A program made the position numbers and the translations under genes. Source: a virus. From it: DNA of 48,616 bases. The DNA is taken from the IMG/VR virus record IMGVR_UViG_3300045977_000055, positions 1 through 48,616 of that record, one strand, 5' to 3'. A model generated the notes under the pieces. It was not told the DNA's origin and made no database searches. It was given only the letters and a program-made list of their open reading frames with translations. Numbering within the stretch: position 1 is the stretch's first letter; every line of letters begins with the position of its first letter. Below are positions 1-8,133 of the stretch, piece by piece.

Positions 1-87
1 CGCTGCAGGTGGCCAGGCTCGAGGTCATGGCTGCTGACGCCAGAGCCGAAGCCGATCGCCTGACGGCTCTCGTTGAGGCCGAACGGG
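1..87. repeat. Direct terminal repeat, left copy
   Basis: These 87 bases are identical to the last 87 bases of the window. Because the portal reading frame is continuous when the two copies are superimposed, I read this as overlap of a circular assembly rather than a biological terminal redundancy. The sequence also lies inside a 147-bp tandem repeat, so the exact join is not independent of that repeat. Confidence 0.9.
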
Positions 88-274
88 TGACTCATCGGGC
101 AGAATTGGCGCAGCGAGTCGAGGCCGAGGCGAGCGAGAAGGATCTCTCGCTGCAGGTGGCCAGGCTCGAGGTCATGGCTGCTGACGCCAGAGCCGAAGCC
201 GATCGCCTGACGGCTCTCGTTGAGGCCGAACGGGTGACTCATCGGGCAGAATTGGCGCAGCGAGTCGAGGCCGA
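1..274 (+). repeat. 147-bp in-frame tandem repeat in portal gene
   Basis: Bases 1-127 recur identically at 148-274, giving a period of 147 bp, which is 49 codons. A further 22-23 bases of the unit (about 125-147) recur just before the right-hand terminal repeat (about 48507-48529), so the circular gene holds two full units. The unit encodes charged Ala/Glu/Arg-rich coiled-coil sequence. The period is a multiple of three, so gain or loss of a unit keeps the portal frame open. Copy number could be wrong in a short-read assembly. Confidence 0.9.
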
Positions 275-1088
275 CACGGCCGCCCGCTCGGAAGCCGACG
301 CACGGATCGAGGCGCTGCGGGCAGCCTTAGACGTCGCTAACGAAAAGGAGCGGCAGGCTTCAGCCTTGTATACATCGGCTCTGGCCAATCACGCATCACT
401 CGAAGCGGACGTGGCTCACAAACAGGCTGAGTTCACATCTAGACTGGCCGATCTGGACGCCGAGAAGCGCGAGACCGCCGCCGCCATGGAGACCGTCCGC
501 CAAGGACTGGCGCAGATGGAAGCGCAAAACGAGCAGGATCGGGCCGCCCTCGAAGCGATGAGTGCTAAACAGTTGTCATCGTCCACTGAAGCGAGCACAC
601 TCTCCGCCGCGCTGCAGGCCACAGCAACCGAGCTCGAGACCGCGCGAGAGAGCCTGTCTCGGCATGACGCCGATGCGTCCAGCGTCTTGACGGCTCAGCA
701 TGCGTTGATTGCCGACGTTATGCGACGCATGGTGGAACGTGAGACCGATCGGATCCGAAGGGCTCAAGCGTCACCGGAGAAATTGCGTCATGTGATCGAG
801 ACCTTCTACGACGGGCACGAGGATTTGATGGAACGGTCCCTGGTGCCTTCGATCCGCGTCTATCTGGCCTGGTGTGGCAGTGGCGAGGACGCAGGGGCTG
901 TCGCGCGGTCGTATGCGCGACGCCATGTCGATGAGTCGTTGCGGCAATTGCGTCTGGTACTGGACGGGGATGCCGACGCCTTCGCGGTCTCGCTGCCGGC
1001 GCTCCTGGCGCGTTGGGAACGAGACCGAGCGGCCACCATCGCGGATGACATTCTCAAGAAAGGACTCGACCATGCGCGCGGCCACTGA
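3..1088 (+). CDS. Portal protein, C-terminal part (gene begins at 47086)
   Basis: This frame is open from the window edge and has no convincing start of its own. It continues the portal gene that leaves the right edge, and the predicted joined protein is about 840 residues. The first roughly 240 residues here are Ala/Glu/Arg-rich coiled coil, including two 49-residue repeat units. The last roughly 100 residues (from about base 765) form a compact helical domain with a conserved-looking FYDGHEDLMERSL stretch and several Trp and Arg residues. As I recall the family, some HK97-type portals carry this kind of C-terminal domain after the stem and crown. HK97-family portals usually have 400-500 residues, so the coiled-coil insert is the odd part. 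The gene overlaps the protease start by 17 bases, implying translational coupling. An alternative is a separate coiled-coil protein starting at GTG 9, which I consider unlikely. Confidence 0.8.
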   Translation: MQVARLEVMAADARAEADRLTALVEAERVTHRAELAQRVEAEASEKDLSLQVARLEVMAADARAEADRLTALVEAERVTHRAELAQRVEADTAARSEADARIEALRAALDVANEKERQASALYTSALANHASLEADVAHKQAEFTSRLADLDAEKRETAAAMETVRQGLAQMEAQNEQDRAALEAMSAKQLSSSTEASTLSAALQATATELETARESLSRHDADASSVLTAQHALIADVMRRMVERETDRIRRAQASPEKLRHVIETFYDGHEDLMERSLVPSIRVYLAWCGSGEDAGAVARSYARRHVDESLRQLRLVLDGDADAFAVSLPALLARWERDRAATIADDILKKGLDHARGH

Positions 1089-1656
1089 CTCCTATGAGCG
1101 TCGCCGGGCGGCCCGTGACGCGCAACTCGATGCGTTCGATGGGCGGATCATCCGAGGGACGCCGATTGTCTTTGAGGCGCTTTCGCTGGATCTCGGCGGG
1201 TTTCAGGAGCGCATCCTGCCGAGTGCGGTGGACCGCACCTTGCGAGAGGGGCTCGACGTGCGGGCACTAGTGGATCACGATACCTCGAAAATCATCGGAC
1301 GAACCAAAGCCGGGACGCTGTCGCTCCGGAAGGAACGAGACGGACTTTCCGCCAGAATCGAACCGCCGAATACCTCCGTGGCGAGAGACCTGGTTGAGTC
1401 GATTGGCCGCGGCGACATTTCGGGGATGAGTTTTGGCTTTCGCGTACTGGATGACGATTGGCACATGGAGGACGGGATCCCGATTCGTGAGATTTTGGAC
1501 ATGGTGATCAGAGAAATCAGCATCGTGTCTTTTCCGGCGTACGAGGACACCAATGTCGAAATCGCCAAGCGGTCGCTTGAACTGTTCCGCCAGTCGTCAG
1601 GCTGGAAGCCGTCCATCGGGTTTCTGGAGCGGGTTGCGAGAGCCGTCAAGCGATGA
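1072..1656 (+). CDS. HK97-type prohead protease (peptidase S78 family)
   Basis: The 194-residue product matches the length and pattern of HK97 prohead proteases, which trim the capsid N-terminal delta domain and themselves during head maturation. Visible landmarks are the AFDGRIIRGTP start of the domain, the VDHD motif with the likely catalytic His near residue 69, and the ISGMSFGF segment carrying the likely catalytic Ser near residues 117-120. The start at ATG 1072 overlaps the portal stop, and the next gene overlaps this stop in an ATGA. Its place between portal and major capsid is the standard order. The longer open frame upstream of 1072 is out-of-frame portal sequence and was discarded. 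Confidence 0.93.
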   Translation: MRAATDSYERRRAARDAQLDAFDGRIIRGTPIVFEALSLDLGGFQERILPSAVDRTLREGLDVRALVDHDTSKIIGRTKAGTLSLRKERDGLSARIEPPNTSVARDLVESIGRGDISGMSFGFRVLDDDWHMEDGIPIREILDMVIREISIVSFPAYEDTNVEIAKRSLELFRQSSGWKPSIGFLERVARAVKR

Positions 1657-1850
1657 ACAAGAGAGGCCGCCCTCGTCTTGCGCCGGAGATGTCACAGCTC
1701 CCAGCCTGCCGGGTGCCAGCGGCGCTGCACGATGCGGCCATCAACGAAGCGATTGGACGGGATGTGCCCGTGTGCCAGGTGATCCGAGACGCCCTGATTT
1801 TGCACCTACAAAATCGGCTCCAGACGGACAGGCGCGACAATACGCAGTAG
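1653..1850 (+). CDS. Small protein, possible ribbon-helix-helix fold
   Basis: The 65-residue product starts in an ATGA overlap with the protease stop. It has a short basic N-terminus, then a beta-strand-like CRVPAAL segment followed by two predicted helices (HDAAINEAIGRD and VCQVIRDALILHL). This resembles the layout of CopG/Arc-type ribbon-helix-helix DNA-binding proteins. It is unusual between protease and capsid. It could be a small regulator of the late operon or a minor head factor, and the assignment rests on pattern alone. Confidence 0.6.
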   Translation: MNKRGRPRLAPEMSQLPACRVPAALHDAAINEAIGRDVPVCQVIRDALILHLQNRLQTDRRDNTQ

Positions 1851-2059
1851 GTAGAACCACGAAGAGTCGGGCGGTGTGCGTGAGGCGCCCTCCGTGCAGG
1901 CCCGATGACAACGTGATGCCGTAGTCCCTGCCGAGGGCCTATCGCATCAGCGAACACCCGGATTTGAGACAACCCGGTTGATTCGCCTGGTGTGCGAGGG
2001 CCCGCAATCGTCCGGTTCCAGGCCCGTGATCCTCCAGGCGATCGAGAGGACACACGACG
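1851..2059 (+). other. Untranslated leader before the capsid gene
   Basis: About 210 bases contain no plausible gene. A GAGAGG Shine-Dalgarno-like site lies about 12 bases before the capsid ATG. Short inverted repeats are present, including GGGCG pairing with CGCCC near 1870-1893, but no hairpin with a T-tract. I see no convincing sigma70 promoter. A long leader before the most abundant structural gene may help to set its expression level. Confidence 0.4.
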
Positions 2060-3400
2060 ATGGAACTGAACGAGATCCGAGACCAGATCAACAAACTCGG
2101 GACCGACATGATGGCCCTGATGGCCAAGGCCAAGGGCGAACAGCGCGAGCTGACGTCGGACGAGGAGCAGTCGTTCGATCGCATGGACAGTGATCGCGAG
2201 AAGATGATTGCGACCGAGCGGCGCGGCCGACGTCTGGCGGAATTGGAAACGCCCTCGGGTCGCCTGTCCGACCCTCCGACGCCGTCTAGAGAGCGTCACG
2301 CACCGCGCAAGGATGAGTCGAAGTCGATCAATGTGGTCGAAGGTGTGAGGTCATGGTTGCTGTCCGTAGCTGGCGAGGAGCTCTCATCTGAGCGTCGGGA
2401 GGTGCTGTCCCGCATGGGCGTGCATGCAGGCAGCCGTCAGATGACCTTCAGGCTGTCGTCGGAGCCGTTGCCTGGACTCCGCATGGCCGATGCCAGTGCC
2501 TGGGAACAGCGCGCCCTGTCCACGCTGAACACGAGTTCTCCGGTCGATGGGTACTACACCATCGAAAACGAGATGATGCGTCCGTTGGAGGAAGCCCTGC
2601 TCGCGTTCGGCGGAGTGCGTCAGAGGGCGACGGTGATTCGGACTGAGACCGGCGCGGCGCTGCCGATTCCGACCGACAACGACACCGCGAACAAGGGCGA
2701 GATCATCGACGAGAATACTGCCGTCAACGAGAAGGACATCACCTTCGGGCAGTTGGTCCTCAACTCGTTCAAGTACAGCTCGAAGATGATCCGTGTCTCC
2801 GTCGAACTGTTGCAGGATGCCTCGTTCCCGCTGGGCCCCTATCTCGGTCGAAAGCTCGGCACCAGGATCGGACGCATCCAGAACGACCACTTCACGACAG
2901 GAAACGGTAGCACGCAGCCGAACGGCATCGTGACCGCTTCCACGGCATCTGGCACGCAGTTGGCCGCGCAGACGCCGACGTATGCGGAGATGGTGAGCAT
3001 CGAGCATTCGGTTGATCCGGCGTATCGGCAGAGTCCTGGCGTCGGATGGATGTTCCACGACACCATGCTGGCGGAGGTCAAGAAGATCGTGGACGCAAGC
3101 ACGGGCCGCCCGATCTGGCTGCCGAACATGATCGGCGGCGCGCCGGACACCATCCTCGGACATCCGTATACCGTCAATCAGTCGATGGCGGTGGCGGCCG
3201 GGTCCGGTGCCGGCAAGTCGATCCTGTTCGGGGATCTGTCGAAATACATCGTGCGAGACGTGCGAGAAGTCACGCTCGTGGTGGCTGACCAGCTCTACGC
3301 GGCGTATCACCAGGTCGCGTTTCTGGCGTTCGCTCGGGCGGATGGGGATCTGCTTGACGCCGGCACGCATCCGGTCAAGCACGCGCTGAACAAGTCATAA
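2060..3400 (+). CDS. Major capsid protein, HK97 fold
   Basis: The 446-residue product has the two-part build of HK97-family capsid precursors. Residues 1 to about 110 form a charged, helical delta (scaffold) domain starting with NEIRDQINKLGTD. The shell domain follows, with recognisable features: INVVEGVRS, a VRQRATVIRTETGAALPIPTDND strand region (about residues 190-210), the DASFPLGPYLGRKLG spine and loop, and the PTYAEMVSIEHSV helix. No separate scaffold gene is present, which fits delta-domain scaffolding and cleavage by the upstream protease. The gene is followed by a strong hairpin that may terminate or protect its transcript. Confidence 0.95.
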   Translation: MELNEIRDQINKLGTDMMALMAKAKGEQRELTSDEEQSFDRMDSDREKMIATERRGRRLAELETPSGRLSDPPTPSRERHAPRKDESKSINVVEGVRSWLLSVAGEELSSERREVLSRMGVHAGSRQMTFRLSSEPLPGLRMADASAWEQRALSTLNTSSPVDGYYTIENEMMRPLEEALLAFGGVRQRATVIRTETGAALPIPTDNDTANKGEIIDENTAVNEKDITFGQLVLNSFKYSSKMIRVSVELLQDASFPLGPYLGRKLGTRIGRIQNDHFTTGNGSTQPNGIVTASTASGTQLAAQTPTYAEMVSIEHSVDPAYRQSPGVGWMFHDTMLAEVKKIVDASTGRPIWLPNMIGGAPDTILGHPYTVNQSMAVAAGSGAGKSILFGDLSKYIVRDVREVTLVVADQLYAAYHQVAFLAFARADGDLLDAGTHPVKHALNKS

Positions 3401-3410
3401 GGAACCGCTG

Positions 3411-3455
3411 GCGGAGTGGCCGGCAGGTCTCTGGGAGGACCACCGGCCGCTCCGC
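3411..3455 (+). terminator. Strong stem-loop after capsid gene
   Basis: A 13-bp stem is formed by GCGGAGTGGCCGG (3411-3423) and CCGGCCGCTCCGC (3443-3455) with one G-T wobble. The 19-base loop can close further through GGTC and GACC. No run of T follows, so it is more likely a partial terminator, an RNA-processing site or a 3' stabiliser that separates high capsid expression from the downstream genes than a complete intrinsic terminator. Confidence 0.65.
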
Positions 3456-3476
3456 ATCATGACCAGGGGGGTGTTC

Positions 3477-3704
3477 ATGATCCGTATCCGCATCACTGAA
3501 GCCTGCACCGCCCGTCTCACATTTGCTCCAGGCGATCTGCTCTCGCTGACTGACGTGGGGCCTGACGTTGAGGCGTTCTTGAAGTCCACCCGCGTGGACG
3601 GTAAGCACGTCGCTGTGGTCGTTCGTGGCCGAGACGAGCAGGCCATCATGGCGGACGACGAAACGGCCGTCACGGCGAGAACGCGGCGGAGTTCTGCGGC
3701 TTAA
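3477..3704 (+). CDS. Small protein after capsid, unknown function
   Basis: The 75-residue product begins MIRIRITEACTARL. I chose ATG 3477 because an AGGGGGG Shine-Dalgarno run ends five bases before it. The in-frame ATG at 3459 sits at the foot of the capsid stem-loop and lacks a site. The protein looks beta-rich for the first 55 residues and has a disordered basic Thr/Arg tail. I do not recognise a family. The position right after the capsid is compatible with a decoration or head-completion role, but nothing in the sequence proves it. Confidence 0.7.
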   Translation: MIRIRITEACTARLTFAPGDLLSLTDVGPDVEAFLKSTRVDGKHVAVVVRGRDEQAIMADDETAVTARTRRSSAA

Positions 3705-4325
3705 ATGGCTGACGCCGTGCCTCGTCTGTTCCCCGGATCCACGGTGGTCTGTTTGGGCACTGGCCCGAGTCTCCGCGCGGAGGATGTGTCCTACTGTCGA
3801 GGCCGGGCGAAGCTGTTGGCAGTCAAGGACGCCTATCGGCTCGCGCCTGATGCCGACGTGCTCTATTCGGGCGAGATCAGATGGTGGCGTTACTGGGCGC
3901 AGCATGATCCGGATGGTCTCGCGGCCATTCCCTTGCGCTATTCGGTCGATGGCCAGGCGCACCCGTGGGCGACGATTCTGCAGAATTCCGGGATTGATGG
4001 CCTCGAGACCGACCCGTCAGGTCTCAGAACCGGCGAGAACTCCGGGTATCAGGCCGTGGGTCTCGCGGTGCATCTCGGCGCCAGCAAGATCGTGTTACTC
4101 GGCTACGACTTCATGGCGAACAATGGGAAGCTGCACTTTTTCGGGAACCACCCGTATCAGACGGTGCCGACGGGCCAACTGGCTCACGCCTTTCATCGGT
4201 TCATGGCGCATTTTGCGACGCTCGTGGAACCATTAAAGCGGATGAACATCGCGATCGTGAACGCGACTCGAGAGACGGCCTTGACGTGTTTCCCGCAGAT
4301 GTCACTGGCCGAGGCGCTCGCGTGA
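3705..4325 (+). CDS. GPSL-motif Rossmann-like protein, sugar cassette
   Basis: The 206-residue product opens with a Rossmann-type strand-loop, VVCLGTGPSLRAED, and later has SGYQAVGLAVHLGASKIVLLGYDF. This combination is typical of a phage family often labelled norphogenetic protein and related in pattern to DUF115/MptE-like proteins found in glycan and flagellin-modification loci. It is the first gene of a six-gene overlapping run containing glycosyltransferase-like proteins and an FkbM methyltransferase. A role in preparing or transferring a sugar is inferred from this setting. The ATG follows the previous stop directly, and the stop overlaps the next GTG. Confidence 0.75.
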   Translation: MADAVPRLFPGSTVVCLGTGPSLRAEDVSYCRGRAKLLAVKDAYRLAPDADVLYSGEIRWWRYWAQHDPDGLAAIPLRYSVDGQAHPWATILQNSGIDGLETDPSGLRTGENSGYQAVGLAVHLGASKIVLLGYDFMANNGKLHFFGNHPYQTVPTGQLAHAFHRFMAHFATLVEPLKRMNIAIVNATRETALTCFPQMSLAEALA

Positions 4326-5074
4326 CGACTCCGCTCCAAGTGTTTATCGGCTGGGATGCACGCGAACATCGAGCGTGGAACGTCGCGCGGATGAGCATGA
4401 AGTGCCATGCCTCTGTCGATGTGGACACGCGACGGCTGGCGCTGGCCCCACTCCAGACACAGGGACTCTATCGGAGACCGACCGAGGACCGAGGCGACGG
4501 CAAGCTCTGGGACGTGATTTCTGAGGCCCCGATGTCCACTGGCCACGCGATCGCCCGGTTTCTCGTGCCGCATTTATGCGGGTATTTCGGATGGGCGCTG
4601 TTCACCGACGGTGACGTGCTGTTCCGCGACGACGTCGCGAAGCTGTTCGCGCTGGCCGATGACCGTTTCGCCGTGATGATCGTGCAACACGACTACACGC
4701 CAGCCGAGACCGTCAAAAAGGGCGGCCATCTGCAGACGTCGTATCCGCGCAAGAACTGGTCGTCGGTGATGCTGTTCAACTGTGGGCATCAGGCTAACCG
4801 CGCGTTAGACGTAAACCTCATCAATAGCGTCCCAGGACGAGACCTGCACAGGTTTTGCTGGCTCGATGATGACGTGATTGGCGGATTGCCGCCCAGATGG
4901 AATGTCCTGGTTGGCCATTCGCCATATGACGAGATGGCGGCGCTCGTGCATTTTACAGAAGGCGTGCCAGATGTGCCTGGGTACGAGGGCGTGCCGTATG
5001 CAGATGAGTGGTTCGGTCATGCCAAGGCGGCCGGCTACCGGCTGTCCATGCCGTGCGTCCAGGTGCCGGCGTGA
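4322..5074 (+). CDS. Glycosyltransferase-like protein, GT-A fold
   Basis: The 250-residue product starts at GTG 4322 in a GTGA overlap. It opens VFIGWDAREHRA, the usual first strand of GT8-like and related GT-A enzymes, and has a FTDGDVLFRDD segment near residues 97-107 that fits the metal-binding DxD motif. It also has a PRKNWSSVMLFNC region and WLDDDVIGGLPPRWN. I know this arrangement from phage and alphaproteobacterial glycosyltransferase-like proteins. It probably transfers a sugar from a nucleotide-sugar donor. The acceptor is unknown, and location next to the capsid gene suggests a virion protein, as inference only. Confidence 0.8.
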   Translation: MTTPLQVFIGWDAREHRAWNVARMSMKCHASVDVDTRRLALAPLQTQGLYRRPTEDRGDGKLWDVISEAPMSTGHAIARFLVPHLCGYFGWALFTDGDVLFRDDVAKLFALADDRFAVMIVQHDYTPAETVKKGGHLQTSYPRKNWSSVMLFNCGHQANRALDVNLINSVPGRDLHRFCWLDDDVIGGLPPRWNVLVGHSPYDEMAALVHFTEGVPDVPGYEGVPYADEWFGHAKAAGYRLSMPCVQVPA

Positions 5075-5898
5075 CCGGATGGCTGATTGCGATGGTCGTT
5101 GAATTCTTGCTGTTCGATCCGGTCTCGTCTCGCGGCTCCACCATGTTTGAGGCGCTCACAGACACGGCGCAAGGCCACACGTGCGTCACGACGCGGGCCT
5201 ATAGCGGGACGTCCGATCTTCTGATGCTGTGGGGGCCTGGGGCTCCGAATCGTTTCCACGCCATGCGCGCGCACCTGGACAGAGGCAAGCATCTCGTCGC
5301 ATGGGACTTGGCGTATTGGCAGCGTGATAACAAGGTCCGCTGCTCGATTGACGGCGCGCATCCCAGCGCGTGGGTCATGCGGCGTGAGTGGCCACAGGAT
5401 CGGCTACTGCACGATGGAGTCTCTGTCTACGACAGATGGCAGCCAGACGGGCCGATCCTGGTGGCCGGCTTAGGCCAGAAGGCGCGCGTCCAGTATGGGG
5501 CTTCAATCGTGGACGCCTGGGAGGCCTCGATGATTGCCGCGTGCCGAGCCCGCTACAGCAACCGAGTCCTGTATCGGAGCAAGAACGGCGGGGCCGTTCC
5601 CGCTGGTGTGGATCGAGCTCAGTCAGGTCAGATTGACGATGCGCTGTCTGGCGCGTCGCTCGTGGTGACGTGGCATAGCAACGTCGCCGTGGATGCGATG
5701 AGGCTCGGTATTCCCGTGATCTGTCGCGACGGCGCCGCGGCGGCCGTGTATCCGTCAGAGCTTCCATCGACTGGCCGTCCTGCGCCGCTCGACCATGGCC
5801 TGCGGGCTAAATTTCTCGCGAATCTGGCGTGGTTTCAATGGGCACCTGACGAAGCCGAGACGTGCTGGGGTTTTCTCAACGGACTGTTGACGAGCTGA
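5071..5898 (+). CDS. Glycosyltransferase-like protein, probable GT-B fold
   Basis: The product has 275 residues from GTG 5071, which overlaps the previous stop. ATG 5092 is a slightly shorter alternative. The C-terminal half carries ASLVVTWHSNVAVDAMRLGIPVICRDG, which looks like the nucleotide-sugar-binding C-terminal Rossmann lobe of GT-B enzymes and capsular-polysaccharide transferases. The N-terminal half has the LLMLWGPG and HLVAWDLAYWQRD segments of the acceptor-side lobe. The next gene starts within the stop codon. Function is inferred from this pattern and from neighbours. No donor or acceptor can be named. Confidence 0.7.
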   Translation: MTGWLIAMVVEFLLFDPVSSRGSTMFEALTDTAQGHTCVTTRAYSGTSDLLMLWGPGAPNRFHAMRAHLDRGKHLVAWDLAYWQRDNKVRCSIDGAHPSAWVMRREWPQDRLLHDGVSVYDRWQPDGPILVAGLGQKARVQYGASIVDAWEASMIAACRARYSNRVLYRSKNGGAVPAGVDRAQSGQIDDALSGASLVVTWHSNVAVDAMRLGIPVICRDGAAAAVYPSELPSTGRPAPLDHGLRAKFLANLAWFQWAPDEAETCWGFLNGLLTS

Positions 5899-6644
5899 TG
5901 CGCGTGGTTTGCCCGTATCGCCCCTATCCGCCAGAGACGCTGCCGCATGCGGAGGGGATCGGCCCGTTCGATTGGCTGGATGCGATCCGCATGATGAGTG
6001 CCAGTGTGGCGGTCACGAATCGCTGTAAGACGCACGTTATCACAGACGCGAAGACGGCCTTGCCGATGCCGGCGCTCAGGTTCAAAACGACCGAGCAGGC
6101 GTTGATGTTGTGGGTTCTGGATGTCTCTCGTGCCTACCTGGAATCGAGGCACTTCAACACAGACACGGTCATGGTCTGTCCGGATCTGTTGGTCTACCGC
6201 GATCTGCGCGGCAGGTTCAACGGTGATTTGGGCCTCGTGATTCGTCAGGAAGAGAAACATCTGGCGTCTGGGCGCCCGCTGATCAATGGCGTGCAGTGGT
6301 GGGCGGTTCGGGCGAAGGATCGGCTGGTCGCTGCCTTCAGAGACGCCTTGCGTATCGCGAAGACCTTACCAGACGAGATCATCGCGTGGGGGGCCGACAC
6401 GGAGCCATTGCGGATGATGGCCGAACCGCTCCAGCCTGGCGTCCACGTCAGGGGCGGGCTCTCCGTCAATATGATCCCGTGCGAGGGCGTGCTCGAGGCG
6501 CTGGCCTCTCGGACGATTGACAGGTTGGAGTCAGGGGAACAAATAGGATGGCCTCAAGCGGCCCTGATTGACTTCAGAAGCACGCGGAAGCGATACATGC
6601 GGGCGTTCTTTGAAGCGACATACGGGCAAGCGGTGCTGGCGTGA
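5898..6644 (+). CDS. Sugar-cassette protein, function unknown
   Basis: The 248-residue product starts at ATG 5898, overlapping the previous stop by one base. The sequence begins MRVVCPYRPYPPETLPHAEG and continues through VAVTNRCKTHVITDAKT and FNTDTVMVCPDLLVYRDL, an alpha/beta pattern similar to GT-A nucleotide-diphospho-sugar transferases but without a clear DxD motif. CPDLLV occupies about the place where such a motif would fall. It is locked into the glycosyltransferase/FkbM operon by overlaps on both sides. I regard it as a divergent glycosyltransferase or an acceptor-recognition partner. Confidence 0.65.
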   Translation: MRVVCPYRPYPPETLPHAEGIGPFDWLDAIRMMSASVAVTNRCKTHVITDAKTALPMPALRFKTTEQALMLWVLDVSRAYLESRHFNTDTVMVCPDLLVYRDLRGRFNGDLGLVIRQEEKHLASGRPLINGVQWWAVRAKDRLVAAFRDALRIAKTLPDEIIAWGADTEPLRMMAEPLQPGVHVRGGLSVNMIPCEGVLEALASRTIDRLESGEQIGWPQAALIDFRSTRKRYMRAFFEATYGQAVLA

Positions 6645-7288
6645 AGTGGGCGCGAGGCTGGGCGTTCCCAGACGCTGATGAGTTCATGGTTAACGAGCTC
6701 GGGTATGACGGGACGTATCAGATGGGGCATTTGGAAGCGGCACTCTCGTATGTGACCGACTGGGGATGTGCGATTGACGGCGGCGCGCACATCGGCACGT
6801 GGTCGAGGGCGATGAGTGCCAAGTTCGGATCGGTCGTCTCGTTCGAGCCGAGCCCTGATACGTACGAATGTCTGGTGCAGAACATGTCTGCCTTCGGGTG
6901 TGCCAATGTGGCCTGCCATCACGCCGCGCTGGGAGGTGTCGCCGGGTCTGTCTCCGTGATGTGGGATGCCGTGAATGAGGCCCGCGCGAACACCGGGGCT
7001 CGATACGTTACGAAGATCGGGAACATCCCGATGGTGACGGTCGATAGCTTCAATCTGGATCACATAGGGTTTCTCAAGCTGGACGTGGAAGGCTCAGAGC
7101 CGGACGCCTTGCGGGGGGCTGTGACCACGATCCACAGGTGCAGGCCGATCGTGCTGTTCGAGGACAAAGGGCTCTGGAAGCGCCATTACGGCCTCCCGAG
7201 AGATACCGTGCAGCGATTCCTGACCGGCATCGGCTATCAGCGTCTCGAGCGTGTGTCGATGGATGAAATCTGGGGGCCGCCATCGTGA
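6641..7288 (+). CDS. FkbM-family SAM-dependent methyltransferase
   Basis: The 215-residue product starts at GTG 6641 in a GTGA overlap. It has motif I AIDGGAHIGTWS (about residues 44-55), the acidic VSFEPSPDTYE after strand 2 (about 66-76), and the FkbM signature FLKLDVEGSEPDAL (about 144-157), followed by PIVLFEDK. FkbM enzymes use S-adenosylmethionine to O-methylate sugars or polyketides. Next to glycosyltransferase-like genes it most likely caps a transferred sugar. The acceptor is not identifiable here. Confidence 0.9.
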   Translation: MKWARGWAFPDADEFMVNELGYDGTYQMGHLEAALSYVTDWGCAIDGGAHIGTWSRAMSAKFGSVVSFEPSPDTYECLVQNMSAFGCANVACHHAALGGVAGSVSVMWDAVNEARANTGARYVTKIGNIPMVTVDSFNLDHIGFLKLDVEGSEPDALRGAVTTIHRCRPIVLFEDKGLWKRHYGLPRDTVQRFLTGIGYQRLERVSMDEIWGPPS

Positions 7289-8133
7289 ACGTCTTGATCT
7301 GCGGACGCGGCAAGGGTTCCTGGGAGATGCGAGGCGTCCAGGTCGGAGACGCGATCGGCGCACGGGTGGTCTCGGTGCCGTCTTATGGCGATCTGAAGTG
7401 GGCGGACATCGTGGTACTCATCAAGCGAGCTGGCATGGAGCACGCGAAGCGTGTGCACAGGTCCGGCAAGCCAATCGTCTGGGATGCGCTCGATTATTGG
7501 TCTCAGCCCGCGCACAACCGTTTGACGAGAGAAGAAGCGAGGCATGAGTTCGCCGGCCAGATCCGTGCGATCTCTCCGCACTTGGTGATCGGCGCGACGA
7601 AGGCGCAGGCCGATGACGCGAAGGGCGAATACATTCCCCATCACTCATGGTCAGGCCTGTCGCCGGCTCCATGCCGAGACGAGATGCGCGTGGTCGGCTA
7701 TGAGGGCAACCCGATTTACCTCGGGGCCTGGGCCACTGCGCTCGAAGACATCTGCCTGTCTCGCGGCTGGTCGTTCGTGGTCAATCCGCCGTCCCTGAGT
7801 GACTGCGACCTGCTCGTGTCGCTCCGCGATGGTGTTTGGGATGGCTGGATGTGCCGGGAATGGAAGAGCGGGGTGAAGGTCGTGAACGCGATCGCTGCGG
7901 GGCGCCCGATTATTGCTCAGCCGAGTGCCGCGATGCGAGACATTCAACCTCCAGGGTCGGTCGTGGAGAACGTCGTGGAGTTACGACAGGCCCTTGAGCG
8001 ATGGGCGGCTCGCGACTGGCGGACCACCTGCGTGGAAGTGTGCCGACAAAAGGCCGTGAGATACACGCTTAATGCCGTCGCGCGGCATTACAAGCTCATG
8101 CTGTCGCGTGTGGCGGAGTCTGTAGGTGTTTGA
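7285..8133 (+). CDS. Glycosyltransferase-like protein, GT-B type
   Basis: The 282-residue product overlaps the FkbM gene by four bases. It opens MNVLICGRGKGSWEMRG and has ADIVVLIKRA, then a C-terminal lobe with DCDLLVSLRDG and GVKVVNAIAAGRPIIAQPS. In that lobe the conserved A-AGRPII turn resembles the donor-binding region of GT-B glycosyltransferases. It closes the sugar cassette and overlaps the connector gene by eight bases, so the cassette is co-transcribed and translationally coupled with head-tail genes. Exact activity is unknown. Confidence 0.7.
   Translation: MNVLICGRGKGSWEMRGVQVGDAIGARVVSVPSYGDLKWADIVVLIKRAGMEHAKRVHRSGKPIVWDALDYWSQPAHNRLTREEARHEFAGQIRAISPHLVIGATKAQADDAKGEYIPHHSWSGLSPAPCRDEMRVVGYEGNPIYLGAWATALEDICLSRGWSFVVNPPSLSDCDLLVSLRDGVWDGWMCREWKSGVKVVNAIAAGRPIIAQPSAAMRDIQPPGSVVENVVELRQALERWAARDWRTTCVEVCRQKAVRYTLNAVARHYKLMLSRVAESVGV

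Noticed and set aside
874-1071. Upstream extension of the prohead protease frame
   Set aside because: These codons lie wholly inside the portal C-terminal domain and give an implausible Arg/Cys-rich sequence. ATG 1072 begins the recognised domain.
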